This document shows, piece after piece, positions 31,640 to 42,785 of a stretch of DNA of 64,000 nucleotides (position 1 is the stretch's first letter; each line of letters opens with the position of its first letter). The DNA is taken from positions 50,092,556 through 50,156,555 of the forward strand of contig OX454526.1 of the NCBI GenBank assembly GCA_949715645.1, written 5' to 3'. The notes below the pieces were generated by a model, which was given only the letters and a program-made list of their open reading frames with translations, had not been told where the DNA came from and searched no databases. The stretch comes from Portevinia maculata. Lineage: Eukaryota > Arthropoda > Insecta > Diptera > Syrphidae. The position numbers were made by a program, and so were the translations under genes.

Positions 31640-33990
31640 GTTAGAAACCTGGCCATAGCCATAGCTTGGTATGTTCCGGAGATCGGGTCCAAGGATTGAT
31701 CCCCGTGCTGCTCCAGCTGTAATTTATTTTCTGCGAGAGCCTTCTGTGGTGTCGCAAGGAAGTGCGTGGTCTTTTAGGTAGTCTTTTATCGGCTGCAGGA
31801 AATAACCCCCCAATGAAATAACCCCCCAAATGAAAGATGAAATAACTCCCCAAAATTTGTATGGAGGTGGGGATTTATTTCATATGAAATAAGCCCCCAA
31901 AATTGGGAACTTATTTCATGCGTTTTTGGGGACTTATTTCATACTTCAAATTGGGGGGTTATTTCATAGTGAAATAAGTCCCCAAATTCAAGTATGAAAT
32001 AAGTCCCCAAATTTGGGGACTCAAAGTGCAACAAGGCCAAGTGCTGAAATAAAACCTCGCACCTACTCCAAATCAAACAGTGACCCCAAGCAGGGGGGTT
32101 ATAGGAGGGCAGCATGCTCCCCCATACGCATTATGGGATTTGATTATGGATCCAATAAACAGTGCAATGCATATAGGGGGGCATGCTGAGTCATAAAACC
32201 TTGAACACTTGAAATCCATTTTGGGGAATTATTTCATACTTATTTGGGGACTTATTTCATACCATTTTGGGGACTTATTTCGCCTTGGATTTGGGGAATA
32301 ATTTCACAGTGAAATTATTCCCCAATTGTGGGGAGTTATTTCATTTTTCATTTGGGGGTTATTTCATTGGGGGGTTATTTCCCGGAGCCGTCTGTTACCA
32401 TCCATAAGAGGTACTCGGGAAAATCGAATGAGTTCTCAAGCGCGTTTAGCATGTCTACCTATTTGGCTGAGTTGAAGGCATTTCGCACATATAAAGCCAC
32501 TAGTAGTACGATTTTTCTGAATTGTGGTTGTCTTACCACATCTTCAGTTGCTCCATTCGTGGAGCGTCCCTTCCTGAAATCGTACTGTCTTCTAGAGAAG
32601 TTTCATGCTCTTTTCACCGCTGCTGTGAGCCTTGGTTTCAGCATTTTTCACAAGCGCTTCCCCGGGGATCCAGCATATACAGCGATCTGTATGCTGATGG
32701 GGAATCTGGGTCTCCTTTGCCTTTCCTGATCGCTGCCGTCGGACGGAATGAGTTGGAAAGTGAATGTCTACTATGTGCTTCATCTTTTTTTCCGAGGATG
32801 TGGCATACCATCTGCGTTCCCAACTTTCGCATTGTAACATAATCATAATCGGTTACTCTTACTTACGCCCTCTTAAGCTCGGATCTCATGGTCCTGAATT
32901 CCGTTAAGAAATGCTGCTACTACCGATGAGGCGGAGGCATCTTCGCTTCGTCGAAGTGCGGCTATATCGTCGTCCTAGCAGTAGACTGAATGCCTACTTC
33001 TGCTGGAGCGGCTCACACGAGGCGTTCGTTTCAACCTTTATGTCAGTAATGTTTACTATACCCTAGGGCAGTCATTTCTCCTTCTTCGATCACAGTCTTG
33101 AGAAGCTCTTCGTTGAGATTATTAACGTTCCACTTCGGTGTTCGGCTTGGTTTCGGATGGGAACTCGTTGTTCACTTAATAGGTCGAAGACGATGTATTG
33201 GTTGTCGCTGCCAGTGAAAACTTCGATAACTGTTCGGTTTTCTATTCTTGCGGATTTGAATTCTGATGCGAAGGTTACATCTTGAATTGTCCATGCCTGT
33301 CCGCATCTCCTGAAGGTAGCTGTGTCGCCCACGTTTGCTTTGTTGAGCGCTCGTTGTAGCCATCTCGAGTATTTGCCTTCCCCGTGAGTCTGTAGTGGGC
33401 ATTCACCACTCCTGTGCTCTGGCGTTGTATCTCCGGCAACCAGAATTTTCCCGTCGGTCTCCTGTATGAAGTCCTCCAGTCGGTCCACTTTACCTCGACA
33501 CTCGCTTGTAATTTTGGTTGCGGTAAAGTAGCAACTGATTATCGAAAGTCCCACAGATTTCACCCAGGCAAACCTCTTTCTACGCCTTGGCTTTTTATAG
33601 GAACTACCCTTATATCTGGAATCCAGAGCGAATCTGCGATCCAATTTGGTCAGTATTTGTTTGCATACTTTTCGCTAATGATAATTCCATCTGCTGCCAA
33701 TTCACTTAGGAGTTTTGTGAGGAGGTTGTCAGCCGTTCCACTCCGCCGAGGATTCTGATCACTGAACACATTTTTTCTTCGTTCTTTCAAGTGCCTCTCT
33801 GAACACTTCACATCTACTTGATCCTGGAATGTGGTCTAGCGCTGGTGATGTGGTCTTAAGTTCTGCACGTAAGCAGTACTTTGCCCTTTTTTGACAGTCC
33901 CTTTTTTTGTGGCTTTGCTCACCGCAGTTGTAACAGAGTCCTAGACCCTTTCGGTTTTGCAGGTTGCTTGTTGGTGTCCATACGCTAAGC
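31640..33990 (-). pseudogene. R1-clade LINE remnant
   Basis: On the minus strand from right to left: CCHC zinc knuckles of ORF1 (CYNCGEQSHKKRDC at about 33900-33940, preceded by AYGHQQATC). Then an apurinic-type endonuclease domain (33090-33644: VGLSIISCYFTATKI, LVAGDTTPE-like, ATFRRCGQAWTIQDVTFAS, FTGSDNQYIVFD). Then RT (KGKGDPDSPSAYRSLYMLD at about 32700, DFRKGRSTNGATEDVV, LYVRNAFNSAKWVDMLNAL). A foldback element interrupts it at 31798-32382. Beyond this RT resumes (IKDYLKDHALPCDTTEGSRR, then STGINPWTRSP-like). Many frameshifts and stops. Motif order and wording fit the R1 clade, but there is no rDNA target here. Confidence 0.82.
31798..32382. mobile_element. Foldback element of GAAATAA(C)CCCC repeats
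   Basis: Terminal inverted repeats of about 55 bp begin GGAAATAACCCCCCAATG on both sides. Inside, the module GAAATAA-(A/G)(C/T)-CCCC-AA and its complement TTGGGG-TTATTTC recur at least a dozen times in both orientations, so almost any part can fold on itself. A unique core of about 190 bp (32030-32220) separates the arms. It interrupts the R1-type LINE. No transposase and no unambiguous target duplication. Confidence 0.85.
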
Positions 33991-34179
33991 GGACTATACA
34001 GCTAACCTATCCTGTTTTTATAAAAGTGGATGAATATTCGGGTACAGTATTGTTAAAAAAATCAGAAAGTGTGGTAGAAGGAACACGGCGCTGTGGCGCA
34101 AAAGTTGTCACCCAATGGAAAAGTTGTCATCCGATGTTCTTTAGGTGTATTTTTTTGTTTTTTTGTTTTTTGTAAGTAC
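33991..34179. other. No recognisable gene
   Basis: Short linker between the LINE remnant and a SINE. Confidence 0.4.
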
Positions 34180-34490
34180 AATGGTGCGATGGTAGTATGT
34201 TCACAAAGTGATTGGCAGGTCGTGTGTTCCAATCCCGACCAGGACCTTCTCCCTAAAGCAATTAAGGCGCCACCTGTGAAGAAAAAAACCCTTTCGCACC
34301 AGAAACTTCTTTCCTATCCTCCTATTCTTTCAAGTAGTAAGCAGCACCTAAAAACAGGCAATGAATCATTTGTTGGGTGCTATTTACAGCAACAAAAATG
34401 CCTGCGCTGCGGCAACATTATAAGGGTACTGTATCAATTGCAGAAAAAATAAATCCCTTTAGCGCACGCTAATTATATTTTTAAAAAAAA
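34180..34490 (+). mobile_element. SINE family A copy
   Basis: Head ATGGTGCGATGGTAGTATGT, B box decayed to TGTTCCAATCC, body AGGCGCCACCTGTGAAG, TTTCTTTCCTATCCTCCTAT, AAGGGTACTGTATCAATTGC, end CCCTTTAGCGCACG, AATTATA and an A tail. The B-box substitution suggests an inactive promoter. Confidence 0.82.
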
Positions 34491-36495
34491 GTAAACAGAT
34501 ACAAAATACACGTCAACAAGAAATGCAAATTTACGACATCAATAAACATAATCCAAAACCAAAATCAAAGTTTTTAATTCATAAAAAAATTACAGCAAAA
34601 GAACATTTATATGAACTGAACACCTTGTTCATATAAAATTTATAAGTTATGGATATTGAGAAGTAATAGATTGGCGTAAGTAGAGGTGTGAGGGGAATAG
34701 ATCGTCACACGACACCATTCACGAAAGTGGTCCCATCGTGATTTAATAATAAGATAATTAAAAGCCGACATTTAAGCGCTATCTATTAGAAAAAAAACGG
34801 TGCCAACAGTTTTGCTGATTTCAACTTTCTCATATACATATACTTAAGTAGTGTTACACTTTTAATTCGCGAGCAAACTACTTAATTAATTGCGGTTTCA
34901 AGAAACGAAATAAAATACGCGATGCAAAATACAATTTGACCAAACTGTCAACCAAAAGAACAAAGAGTGTAACAACCAACAAAAGTATGCTGATTTCCCG
35001 GCCGCTCAGCTGGGGGTGGGTTCAACGAAAGCGCTAAGATTACGCTCAGACAATCCGAAAAATCGAACGCTGTGGAAATTAGGGAACCGATCAATAAAAG
35101 TTGGTGTGCTTATTAGCACAATGGGCGCCACACAATTTTGTGGGAAATTGTGAAACCTGGTACAGAACCACTGCAAAAATGAAAAAAATCACAAAAGACA
35201 AATGTTTTCAACAATGTTATAAAGCTCCGTTGGAGCACGGTCTTTATTATGGGGTTGGTAAATCCCCTGAAAATTAACGGTGTGTGGGTACAACGTGTCG
35301 GACCGTTGGTTTGACCCGCTATCACTTATCCCGAAAGCACAAAAAAGGTAAGCTACTGGGTCGCGTGTCCCGTCTATTCTCGGGATTTTCGGAGCAAAAT
35401 CCTACCAGACTATCACTCACTTTTACTAGCACACGAAAATCACTATACTTAGCTTTTTTTCCAAACTGTCCCTGTCTTCTCCTCGGTGCTCTAGCTATGC
35501 CTCTGATCTACTTTCTCGTCCTTCCGCCTATCCTTCGATTCCTGTTTCCTTTTTTTTCTTCTCCTTAACTCTTCAGTACTTTCCTTTTTTTTAAAACTCT
35601 TTCGTTTTTTTTTTCTTTTATGTCGACTCGTCGACGTTCAACAAAACTGCCTTTAGAAAACTTCTCACGACTAACTAAACCGACCAAGAAGTGATTTTCC
35701 AGATTTTTCTATTGTCCAAAGTCGGTCAGTGTTGGACTCATCCTCTCACACACACATTGACAGTGCAATCCCACTGATGGCGTGCAATGGATGTCCACTG
35801 GTGTTGGTGGCTATCCGCCATCCCACTGTCCACACACACACAGTAGGGCGAACCAACGAGCGGCACGTTTCAGCACATCCAAAGCTAGCTTGCAATGGTG
35901 TGCGCCTGCCTGCCGTTACCCTTTCGCTCTAACTTTCCATTCTCTTACCAAGCTCCGAATTCAGCGCGACTGGAAAGCCAGCTTGCGATAAATTCTCTGA
36001 CCGACCTGGGACAACATTCCAATCCAGTCTGATTGGTGTTTTCCCGTCCATACAAAAGATCGCTAAGGCTATTTTGCTGAACGCGCGCCGTTCCAATGTA
36101 GATAAAACTCACTACGTAAAATTAAAAGTTCAAAATGATTACAGAAATGAAGGAAACGTTGAAAAGAGGAAGATAAATATCGGGACGATTACCAATGTCT
36201 CGCCCATTTGCGAGTTGAACCTAAGCTTTGAGGTCAGACAAGGAAACAATGTTATCTACCGCGTCAACTAACTGAGTCTGGTGGAATTCTGCGCAGATTT
36301 GGGGCATGGGGATCTGACGATAGCGTGTCATACCTTACAAAATGTTATCATTTAGGTTGGGCTCTCGGCCATTCTGGTTCCAGGGTTTGTTGGGATGGTG
36401 TCATCTGGACAAAACATCTGTACTCTAACATCGGCTACTTAAGAGACAATGTGGTGCTAGTTAGCGGTCATTTGGTGTTGGATGGTGTTTAATTA
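34491..36495. other. No supported gene
   Basis: Moderately GC-rich between 35280 and 36000, with CA-rich simple sequence (35745, 35830) and a T-rich stretch (35540-35620). Frames at 35284-35568, 35729-35932 and 36074-36271 have no recognised domain. It could be the untranslated or LTR part of a retroelement, but no repeat partner is visible. Confidence 0.4.
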
Positions 36496-36679
36496 CTAGG
36501 CCGTCCGCCTACCCTCCTCTGTTGCTCCTCCGGTGCTCCTACGACGGAGTAGAAAGGAAGAGCGTCTTCTTCCCCCTGATCGAACCTGACTCACTACCGT
36601 TGTGGTAGATCTTGATTCGCTTTCTGGGTCTTTGATGTCTCGGACCGTCCGTCCGCGCCCACGAATCGTTTTTCGATTT

Positions 36680-37010
36680 GCAGGGTGTATATATATATTG
36701 GTTGTAATGTGTACACCCTGCCGTTGCAGACCGTCCGTCTGGTTGCAGAGCGCCTTGGACTCGTAATTCACCTTTGCAGACCGTCCGTTTGTCTCTTTTT
36801 GCCTCAGACCGTCCGTCTGGTTGCAGAGTGCTTTGGACTCACACTTCGCCTTTGCAGACCGTCCGTCTGTCTCTTTGTACCCCAGACCGTCCGTCTGGTT
36901 GCAGGAACGTTGGCCCGTTGGGAGTCTCCTGACGGTCCTTGCCAGGCTCACCATTCGGACTTACTAGGCCACCGGTATCGTCACCACGTACACCAGACCG
37001 TCTGTCTGTT
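36680..37010. repeat. Minisatellite of CAGACCGTCCGTCTG boxes, 78-bp unit
   Basis: Boxes start at 36727, 36777, 36805, 36855, 36883 and 36994. Spacing alternates 50 and 28, giving a 78-bp unit (26 codons) with about two copies plus flanking boxes. Each box is itself a partial palindrome (CAGAC...GTCTG). Because the unit is a multiple of three, long frames stay open on both strands: 36496-36954 (minus; repeats of CNQTDGL and ETDGRSAK) and 36685-37143 (plus; repeats of QTVRLVA and LCRPSVCLF). A short perfect palindrome GCAGGGTGTA/TACACCCTGC (36680-36721) precedes it. I do not believe either frame is a proven gene. Confidence 0.75.
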
Positions 37011-37372
37011 TGGGTGTTGCTTTAAGCGGCTCTTTTACCAGCGAGCGAAAGGGGTTCCTCAACCTTGGGCCACCTGCCCATGCTCCGGGTCAACCTGTAG
37101 TGGTCGCCTACCCAAGGCTCTAGAGAAGTGGGCGCATGGCTGATGGAACCATGGCTGCGCCTCCACTTCTTCAGACCATGCGTATGCGCACCGATAGAAG
37201 AGGGAATTGGTAGGGTGGGTAGAGGAACGAAGAGTGGACCTTGTTGCGGGAAATTATACCGCAACAGTAGGTTAAATGAAGAGAACGATATTGGGCTCGT
37301 GCTGAGGTTTTGAACTTGAACTTGGAGTGAGGAATGATACTACGACCCGAACAATTATGTCCCGCTGACAAT
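37011..37372. other. No recognisable gene
   Basis: Continuation of frames that cross the minisatellite. No domain recognised. Confidence 0.4.
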
Positions 37373-37410
37373 TGACAACATCAAGAAGGACATAAATCTT
37401 GATGTTGTCA
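37373..37410. repeat. Perfect 13-bp hairpin
   Basis: Arms TGACAACATCAAG (37373-37385) and CTTGATGTTGTCA (37398-37410) with a 12-nt loop. It could be a tiny transposon end pair or chance. Confidence 0.5.
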
Positions 37411-37758
37411 GTTTTTCCCAAAACAGTCGAAAAAGAAACTTTAGAAAAAGAGCGATATCTACAAAACTAATTTTGTGTAGTGGAATTCAAAAATGCTTCT
37501 ATCAAAAGCGAGAAAGTTTCGTTTCTCCTACACTTTCAATTTACTTTGTTTATCTACGCCAGTTATAAGAAATCTATGGCCCATCTTATCTTTCGACATG
37601 TTTTCGATTTTCTTTTTCTAGGAAAATTACAAAAATAAAAACTAAAATTAATCCGTCAAATGGCATTTTTATTATAATTGGATATTTCACGGAAATTCCA
37701 ATCTTAATTTAATATTCCGAATCTTATCACAAATAATTTTTCAATGGATGCGCGAACC

Positions 37759-37797
37759 TATATAAATGGTAAAGTTTGATGGAATCCAAATTAGTTA
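37759..37797 (+). promoter_or_regulatory. Core promoter of MBF2-like gene 2
   Basis: TATATAAAT at 37759 and an initiator-like TTAGTT at 37791, about 30 bp apart, in the context AATCCAAATTAGTTAT shared with gene 1. Confidence 0.75.
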
Positions 37798-37850
37798 TTA
37801 TTTTTACTTTAATTAATCCTCTTCAACGAAGCTAAATTTAGTTTGACAAG

Positions 37851-38390
37851 ATGGCTACCATTATTCGTTTTAGCCTTATGTTCGTTGTTCTGGCTGCTTT
37901 TGCTAATGCTAGCGCATATGTTCCAGTTCGTAGAGTTCAAAAACTTAACGATATCACTGTCGTCGAGGATATTCAGAACTTTGCCGCAAAACATCCGGGT
38001 ATGAAGATAATCCCACTGGTGAAGCAGAGAAGCATTGCTCCTACATCGTCAATTAAATACACATTGGGTCACCGAGTTGAAGGTGAGTTTGTAAAACGTT
38101 TGATAAAAGTTAGAAGTATAAAATGTTTTGTTTGTTCCTTAGGTGATCAACTGGTGGGTCAAGAAGGGGACACCGTTGATTCTGAAGCTGTCAGCGTGTC
38201 GTTGGTTTACCCAGAAAATGGAAACGGATCTATCTTGACATACGTGAAAATTGTAACTTCTCAGAGTAATGACAATGGAAACGTTTATGTGGTTGATGGT
38301 GGAATCGGGCAGCGATCTATCGCACTTGTTGTTGAAGCACCGGAGACATCATTTTTCTCGTATTCGGTTGAATACTATGGAATGCCTTGA
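37851..38390 (+). CDS. MBF2-family secreted protein, gene 2
   Basis: Exons 37851-38082 and 38143-38390 with a 60-bp phase-1 intron (GTGAGT...CCTTAG). The spliced product is 159 aa. Signal peptide MATIIRFSLMFVVLAAFANA, then a region beginning VRRVQKLNDITVVEDIQNFA with KHPGMKI, both paralleling gene 1. The MBF2 domain follows: YTLGHRVEGDQLVGQE, YPENGNGSILTYVKIV, QSNDNGNVYVVDGGIGQ, FSYSVEYYG. Exon 1 is exactly as long as in gene 1. The intron is a multiple of three and lacks a stop, so an unspliced mRNA would give a 179-residue form; the conserved junction GxRVxGDxL supports splicing. Function is unknown beyond likely secretion. Nothing but transposon debris separates it from gene 1. Confidence 0.9.
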   Translation: MATIIRFSLMFVVLAAFANASAYVPVRRVQKLNDITVVEDIQNFAAKHPGMKIIPLVKQRSIAPTSSIKYTLGHRVEGEFVKRLIKVRSIKCFVCSLGDQLVGQEGDTVDSEAVSVSLVYPENGNGSILTYVKIVTSQSNDNGNVYVVDGGIGQRSIALVVEAPETSFFSYSVEYYGMP

Positions 38391-38404
38391 AAAATTAAAT
38401 ATTC

Positions 38405-38410
38405 AATAAA
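38405..38410 (+). terminator. Poly(A) signal of MBF2-like gene 2
   Basis: AATAAA 15 bp after the stop codon; a second AATAAA lies near 38433. Confidence 0.7.
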
Positions 38411-38554
38411 GTTTATAAATCCAGTAATTTAAAATAAAAAATGTTGAAGTGATCTTTTGGTTACATTGTATTCCTAAAGAAAACCGCCTTCGTTCGTATT
38501 AACAAAACTCTATATTGTTTACATATATGATTTGTTCATTAAACAGAAGAAAAT

Positions 38555-38900
38555 GTTATAGTCCGCTTGGGCGAACTGTGGAATACTTTATCCATATTCC
38601 TATCCCCTAAAGTAGGTGCGGCATTGGGTTGAGAATCCTTGCACATTTTTGCCTATTTTGGAACATATTTTATTTTCAACAGAATGATCATAGTGTGAAA
38701 GTTTGATCAAAACGTCCTCAAAAGTAAGCATGGCAAATAACTTTGTTTACACGACTTGTTAGAAGGGCATTATCTACATCTTTTGCTTAGACTCTTATTT
38801 TTGTTTTTTATGCAATTAGTTTATCGATAAAACCTCATTTTTGCCAAAAAACGCTTCCAAAAAGTAGGCGTGAAATCAAACTTAGCTGTGGCGAATTGTT
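38555..38900 (+). repeat. Dispersed repeat, 5' part
   Basis: TAGTCCGCTTGGGCGAACTG and ATTCCTATCCC match 58575-58615, the start of the repeat at 58555-59450. Similarity fades rightward. Confidence 0.6.
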
Positions 38901-39189
38901 CAAAATAAACATGAGAATAAAATAAAATACAATCGAAAAGATTTTATAGAATTCATATTATTTTAAAAAAAGTAAATTAACCATATGTCATTTGACATGG
39001 CATTTCCGTGTGCCAGGTTGGCAAAAGATACGCAAATGAATGTATCTTTATAACATACTGCTTGATACTGCTAAAAGCTTTTACTTATAATGCTTTCTCT
39101 ATACTTTAGCGTGATTATGTAAGATTTAATAATTACTGGGACATTTTTTGCACTGACTAAGAATATCACTGCAGCCCCCATCGCAAACA
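38901..39189. other. No recognisable gene
   Basis: AT-rich, nothing recognised. Confidence 0.4.
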
Positions 39190-39240
39190 AAAAGCGTGTC
39201 GTAAAAGACAAACGTCGCCGTTAAGGAAGAAGAAAAGAAT
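39190..39240 (+). repeat. LINE tail (GAAGAAG) fragment
   Basis: AACGTCGCCGTTAAGGAAGA and AGAAAAG resemble the 3' ends at 770-835 and 29640-29695. Confidence 0.4.
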
Positions 39241-39254
39241 AAATAACGAACTGG

Positions 39255-41650
39255 GTTTACGAAATGCTTAAGAGCAGAGTAATTAACTCAGAGATCGGTG
39301 AGAGTAACATAAGGAAAATACTGACCAGGGGCACCTCAAAGGGAGGCGTTATATCTCCCCTCCTGTGGTCAACAAAATCCTCACGACTCTAAAGGTCAAA
39401 AGGACGAAAATAGTAGCATACGCAGACGATATTGTAATTCTAATAAGTGGGAAGTATCTCCCCACTATTAGTGAACTCATGGAATCTTATCTAAGAGAAT
39501 TATCCTCGTGGGCAAGACCAGTGGCGGACTAACCAGGGGGAGGAAGGGGCGGCCCGCCGCGGGCCTTTGGTCTTGGGGGCCCCCCAAATCCTTCAATTTA
39601 TAATAAAATGGGACTTCAGTGAATCGTTACCCTGTATATCGCTCATACCTCAATATTTCTTGACCATTTGCATCTCGGTTGCATCATGCGAGAGTAGTTT
39701 TTCGAAACTTAAACTAATTAAAAATGATCTTCGATCTACAATGGATCAAGAGCGACTGGTTAATCTAGCCGTGCTTTCATTAGAAAGAAAAATTTCCAAG
39801 GAAATCGATTTCACAGAAGTTATTGAGGAGTTCAGTAAATTGAATGCACGAAAACACATATAACACGCTATAAAAAATAAAAAAAACTATCTTTGGTTTA
39901 TTTTACCTAATTTTATTTTGTCGATCGATTTTCCTCCCCCATATCCATCCTACGAGTATATTGTAGGAATGTATGTTTATTTAGCCTTAATAATTTAATT
40001 TGAATTTAAATTTCACTTGCCAGATTTTAACGAAATAAACATAAACACTTATTTATATATACAAATGTGAACTGAATAAAAAGCTTGCAAAACTAAATTT
40101 TTTTTAAAGATGGGGGGCCTCATTTAGCTTTGGCGCCCCGGGCCTCTGACGGGCTTAGTCCGCCACTGGGCAAGACCGAACGGCCTTGGAGTTAATCCAG
40201 TCAAAACCGAATGTGTTCTGTTCACTAGGAAAAGAAAAATCGAGAAATTCGATATGCCGAAGCTAAACGGAATTCGCCAGAAACTTTCCCCGGAGGCAAA
40301 GTATCTGGGCATCATCCTAGACTCTAAGATTACTTGGAAACGTAACACAGAGGAAAGATCAAAAAAAGCACTATGCGCCTTCTAGGTATGCAAGAAGACC
40401 TTTGGCAAACGTTGGGGTATGCGCCCTTACAAACCCATTGGATGTACACAGCGATCATACGACCCATACTTACATACGGGTCAATTGTATGGTGGAAGGC
40501 AACAGAAAGGACTAGCTATCTCCATAACCTCTCAAGTATCGGCACAACAGGAGCAATGAGATCAACACCCCAAGCCGGACTGGAAGTCATCTTAAACCTA
40601 CCCACCCTTGGTGAATATATTCGCAGCATGGCAGCCAAAGGAGCCCTCCGACTCAAGGAGGCAAACATCTGGAGACACAGCTCCTATGGACACGGCTCCA
40701 TAATTCACAATTATTTGGGTATCGATCTATCCAGAAAAACGGACTATATAATCCCCAAACGAAACTACTTCACATACATACCCCAAAGAGAGAACTGGAA
40801 CACGTCAGGAATCCATATCTATGCGGACGGGTCAAAAATGGATGTAGGTTCAGGAGCAGGAGTTTTCTGCGAGCCCCTAGACATAAAGGACTCGTACAGA
40901 CTCCCCAATGAATGCAGCGTCTTTCAAGCTGAGATAGGCAGCAAAAACAATGTCCGCGAAGAATCTGGATCCTTCCAAGATTACAATCTAGCAAGAAGCG
41001 GGTCAGAACTTGATGCGGGTCAGAACTGATGGACTCCATTAAGTCAATAGACATCCCAACTAGTGCAGCAAAAGGAAACGTTGAACAAAAACTGAAGAAA
41101 ACAACTAACACTACCTGGTCCCAAAGGCATGACTGTGTTATATCTCGCAGTCTTTGGCCAAGAATCGACGAAAAAAGAACAAAATACATTCTGGAAATGA
41201 ACAAGCAAGAAATGCATATCTTAACCGGCGTACTGACAGGCCACTGCACCATAGGTGTAATGGCCAACAGGCTGGGCATCAGCTCACCAGACTACTGCAG
41301 GAGCTGTCAAGATATAGAAGAAACCGAGACAATCAAACACCTGCTCTACGAGTGTCCAAACCTCCAGACATATCGCCTTCGCTATCTGGGCAACAGATTC
41401 TTCGAAGACCTAGAGGACGTAGCGCAGGTACCACTGACGACACAATCAGGTTAGTCAAGAACACAGGTTGGTTCCAATAGGCCAACCAGCAAGAATAACT
41501 TGAACTGAGTATGGTTTTTATTGTAAGTGTAGTTTTTATCACGTAAAACAACAAGGGATCACAATGGACCAAAGGGCCCCCGTACAAGCACAGCATAGTC
41601 TTGCTGTGCACTTCCCTTCCAACCTAACCTAAGGAAGAAGAAGAAGAAGA
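39255..41650 (+). pseudogene. I/Loa-like LINE with RNase H, interrupted by a hAT
   Basis: Reads RT (TRGTSKGGVISPLLW; YADDIVILISG at about 39420; WARP up to the hAT), resumes after it (NGLGVNPVKTECVLFTRKRK, EAKYLGIILDSKITWKRN), then the thumb (HWMYTAIIRPILTYGSIVWW), an RNase H start (SGIHIYADGSKMDVGSGAG, first catalytic D in YADGS), and a C-terminal Cys/His cluster (CRSCQDIEETETIKHLLYEC at about 41300). The last frame, 41029-41454, is intact. Elsewhere there are stops, and part of RNase H is deleted near 40930. The element is 5'-truncated. Its 3' end is AACCTAACCT followed by AAGAAGAAG. Confidence 0.87.
39519..40168 (+). mobile_element. Short hAT element with perfect 8-bp target duplication
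   Basis: Ends CAGTGGCGGACTAA (39519) and its complement TTAGTCCGCCACTG (ending 40168), flanked by GGCAAGAC on both sides (39511-39518, 40169-40176). Inside, the frame 39567-39863 encodes the hAT C-terminal dimerisation domain (VASCESSFSKLKLIKNDLRS, ERLVNLAVLSLERK). The rest of the transposase is absent, so it was mobilised in trans. Removing it restores the LINE reading LSSWARPNG. Confidence 0.95.
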
Positions 41651-42785
41651 CTGAGGCATTTATTTGGTTAAGGACCTGAAGGGCTTGGTTTTCCGATAAA
41701 ACGTTGCTTTTAAGCATAGACCTCCTTTCCCGCATTATTGGATACTTGCTTAACAAAATAAAATATGGCCTCCCTTTCTACCAGATTGCCAATACTGCAG
41801 ATTAGCGGTAGGTTATCCCGATCTGTAACTCTAAACGTGCCTTAAGCACTGTCGGGAATTTCTCAGTGGTGGCCTCCCCCTTAAAATAGTGATCCTGTGA
41901 TCCAGTTGCTTTTCCCCAAAAGTCGTCTCCTTTCCTTCATCCACCCGAGCCATGAACAATTGAGTTGGTCGACACAACCAATTTGTGGACTTACCTTTTT
42001 TGAATACAAAAGCTTTAGATAAGGCAAAATATGCGTATGGACCTAGATCTTGAAATATTGACGAAAAAAGAACAACAAAACGAATTTTCCTAAAGTCAGA
42101 ATCGCAAATCTGTAACTGATTGATTGTTACTAATTTTTAGAAGCGAAAAATGCAATGCATATGCAAATTAGCCTAAAGAGTAAGTCGATTCAAAAAAATA
42201 TTTTGTTTTAGCCAAGTTTTCATCTCCAATATGTTCGTGACAGAGTGCCACCATAGAGCTATTCCATTACCAACTGCCAGTTGCAGCCAATCTATGTATA
42301 ACCCAATCTTGTTCTTATACTTTATATAGCTCCGCTTTCTTTGGTAACTAATTGTCGGGCATGTTTCGCACTTCAACCGTAGACCGCTTGCCGTTTAAGC
42401 GTTTTAATAAAAACCAGCATCTCGTTTTTTCACTTTCCAGACCGTGGTTAGAAATAAATATAGGCGAAGCCGTTTCCATTTACCTGAATACATTTTTAAT
42501 TCTTGTTAGCGCCGGTAGCCAGCTTTCAAGCGTGTTCTATCAGTTTTTATCTAATTGTGATCATTCACTGGATGAAAAATATTTACATTTGACGGCGACG
42601 GCACGATGTTATATGGCCATCACCTGCTATAATCATGCTGGTTCAGACTACTGGTTTGAGTCTCGCCGGAAAGCTGGTAAGGGAGAAAGCGAGAAGCTGG
42701 CTCACTACGGACGTTTCCTTACGAATAATGCTAGTACCCATAACGAACTCTGAAAAACAACAAGGATATTTTAATGAAAAACATT
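41651..42785. other. No supported gene
   Basis: Frames at 42352-42753 (+) and elsewhere carry no recognised motif. Confidence 0.4.

Noticed and set aside
34981..36000. LTR or untranslated part of a retrovirus-like element
   Set aside because: Composition suggested it, but no direct repeat, primer site or coding region could be shown.
36883..36998. CRISPR-like array of regularly spaced palindromic boxes
   Set aside because: Eukaryotic context; spacers are part of the repeating unit rather than unique, and only six boxes occur.
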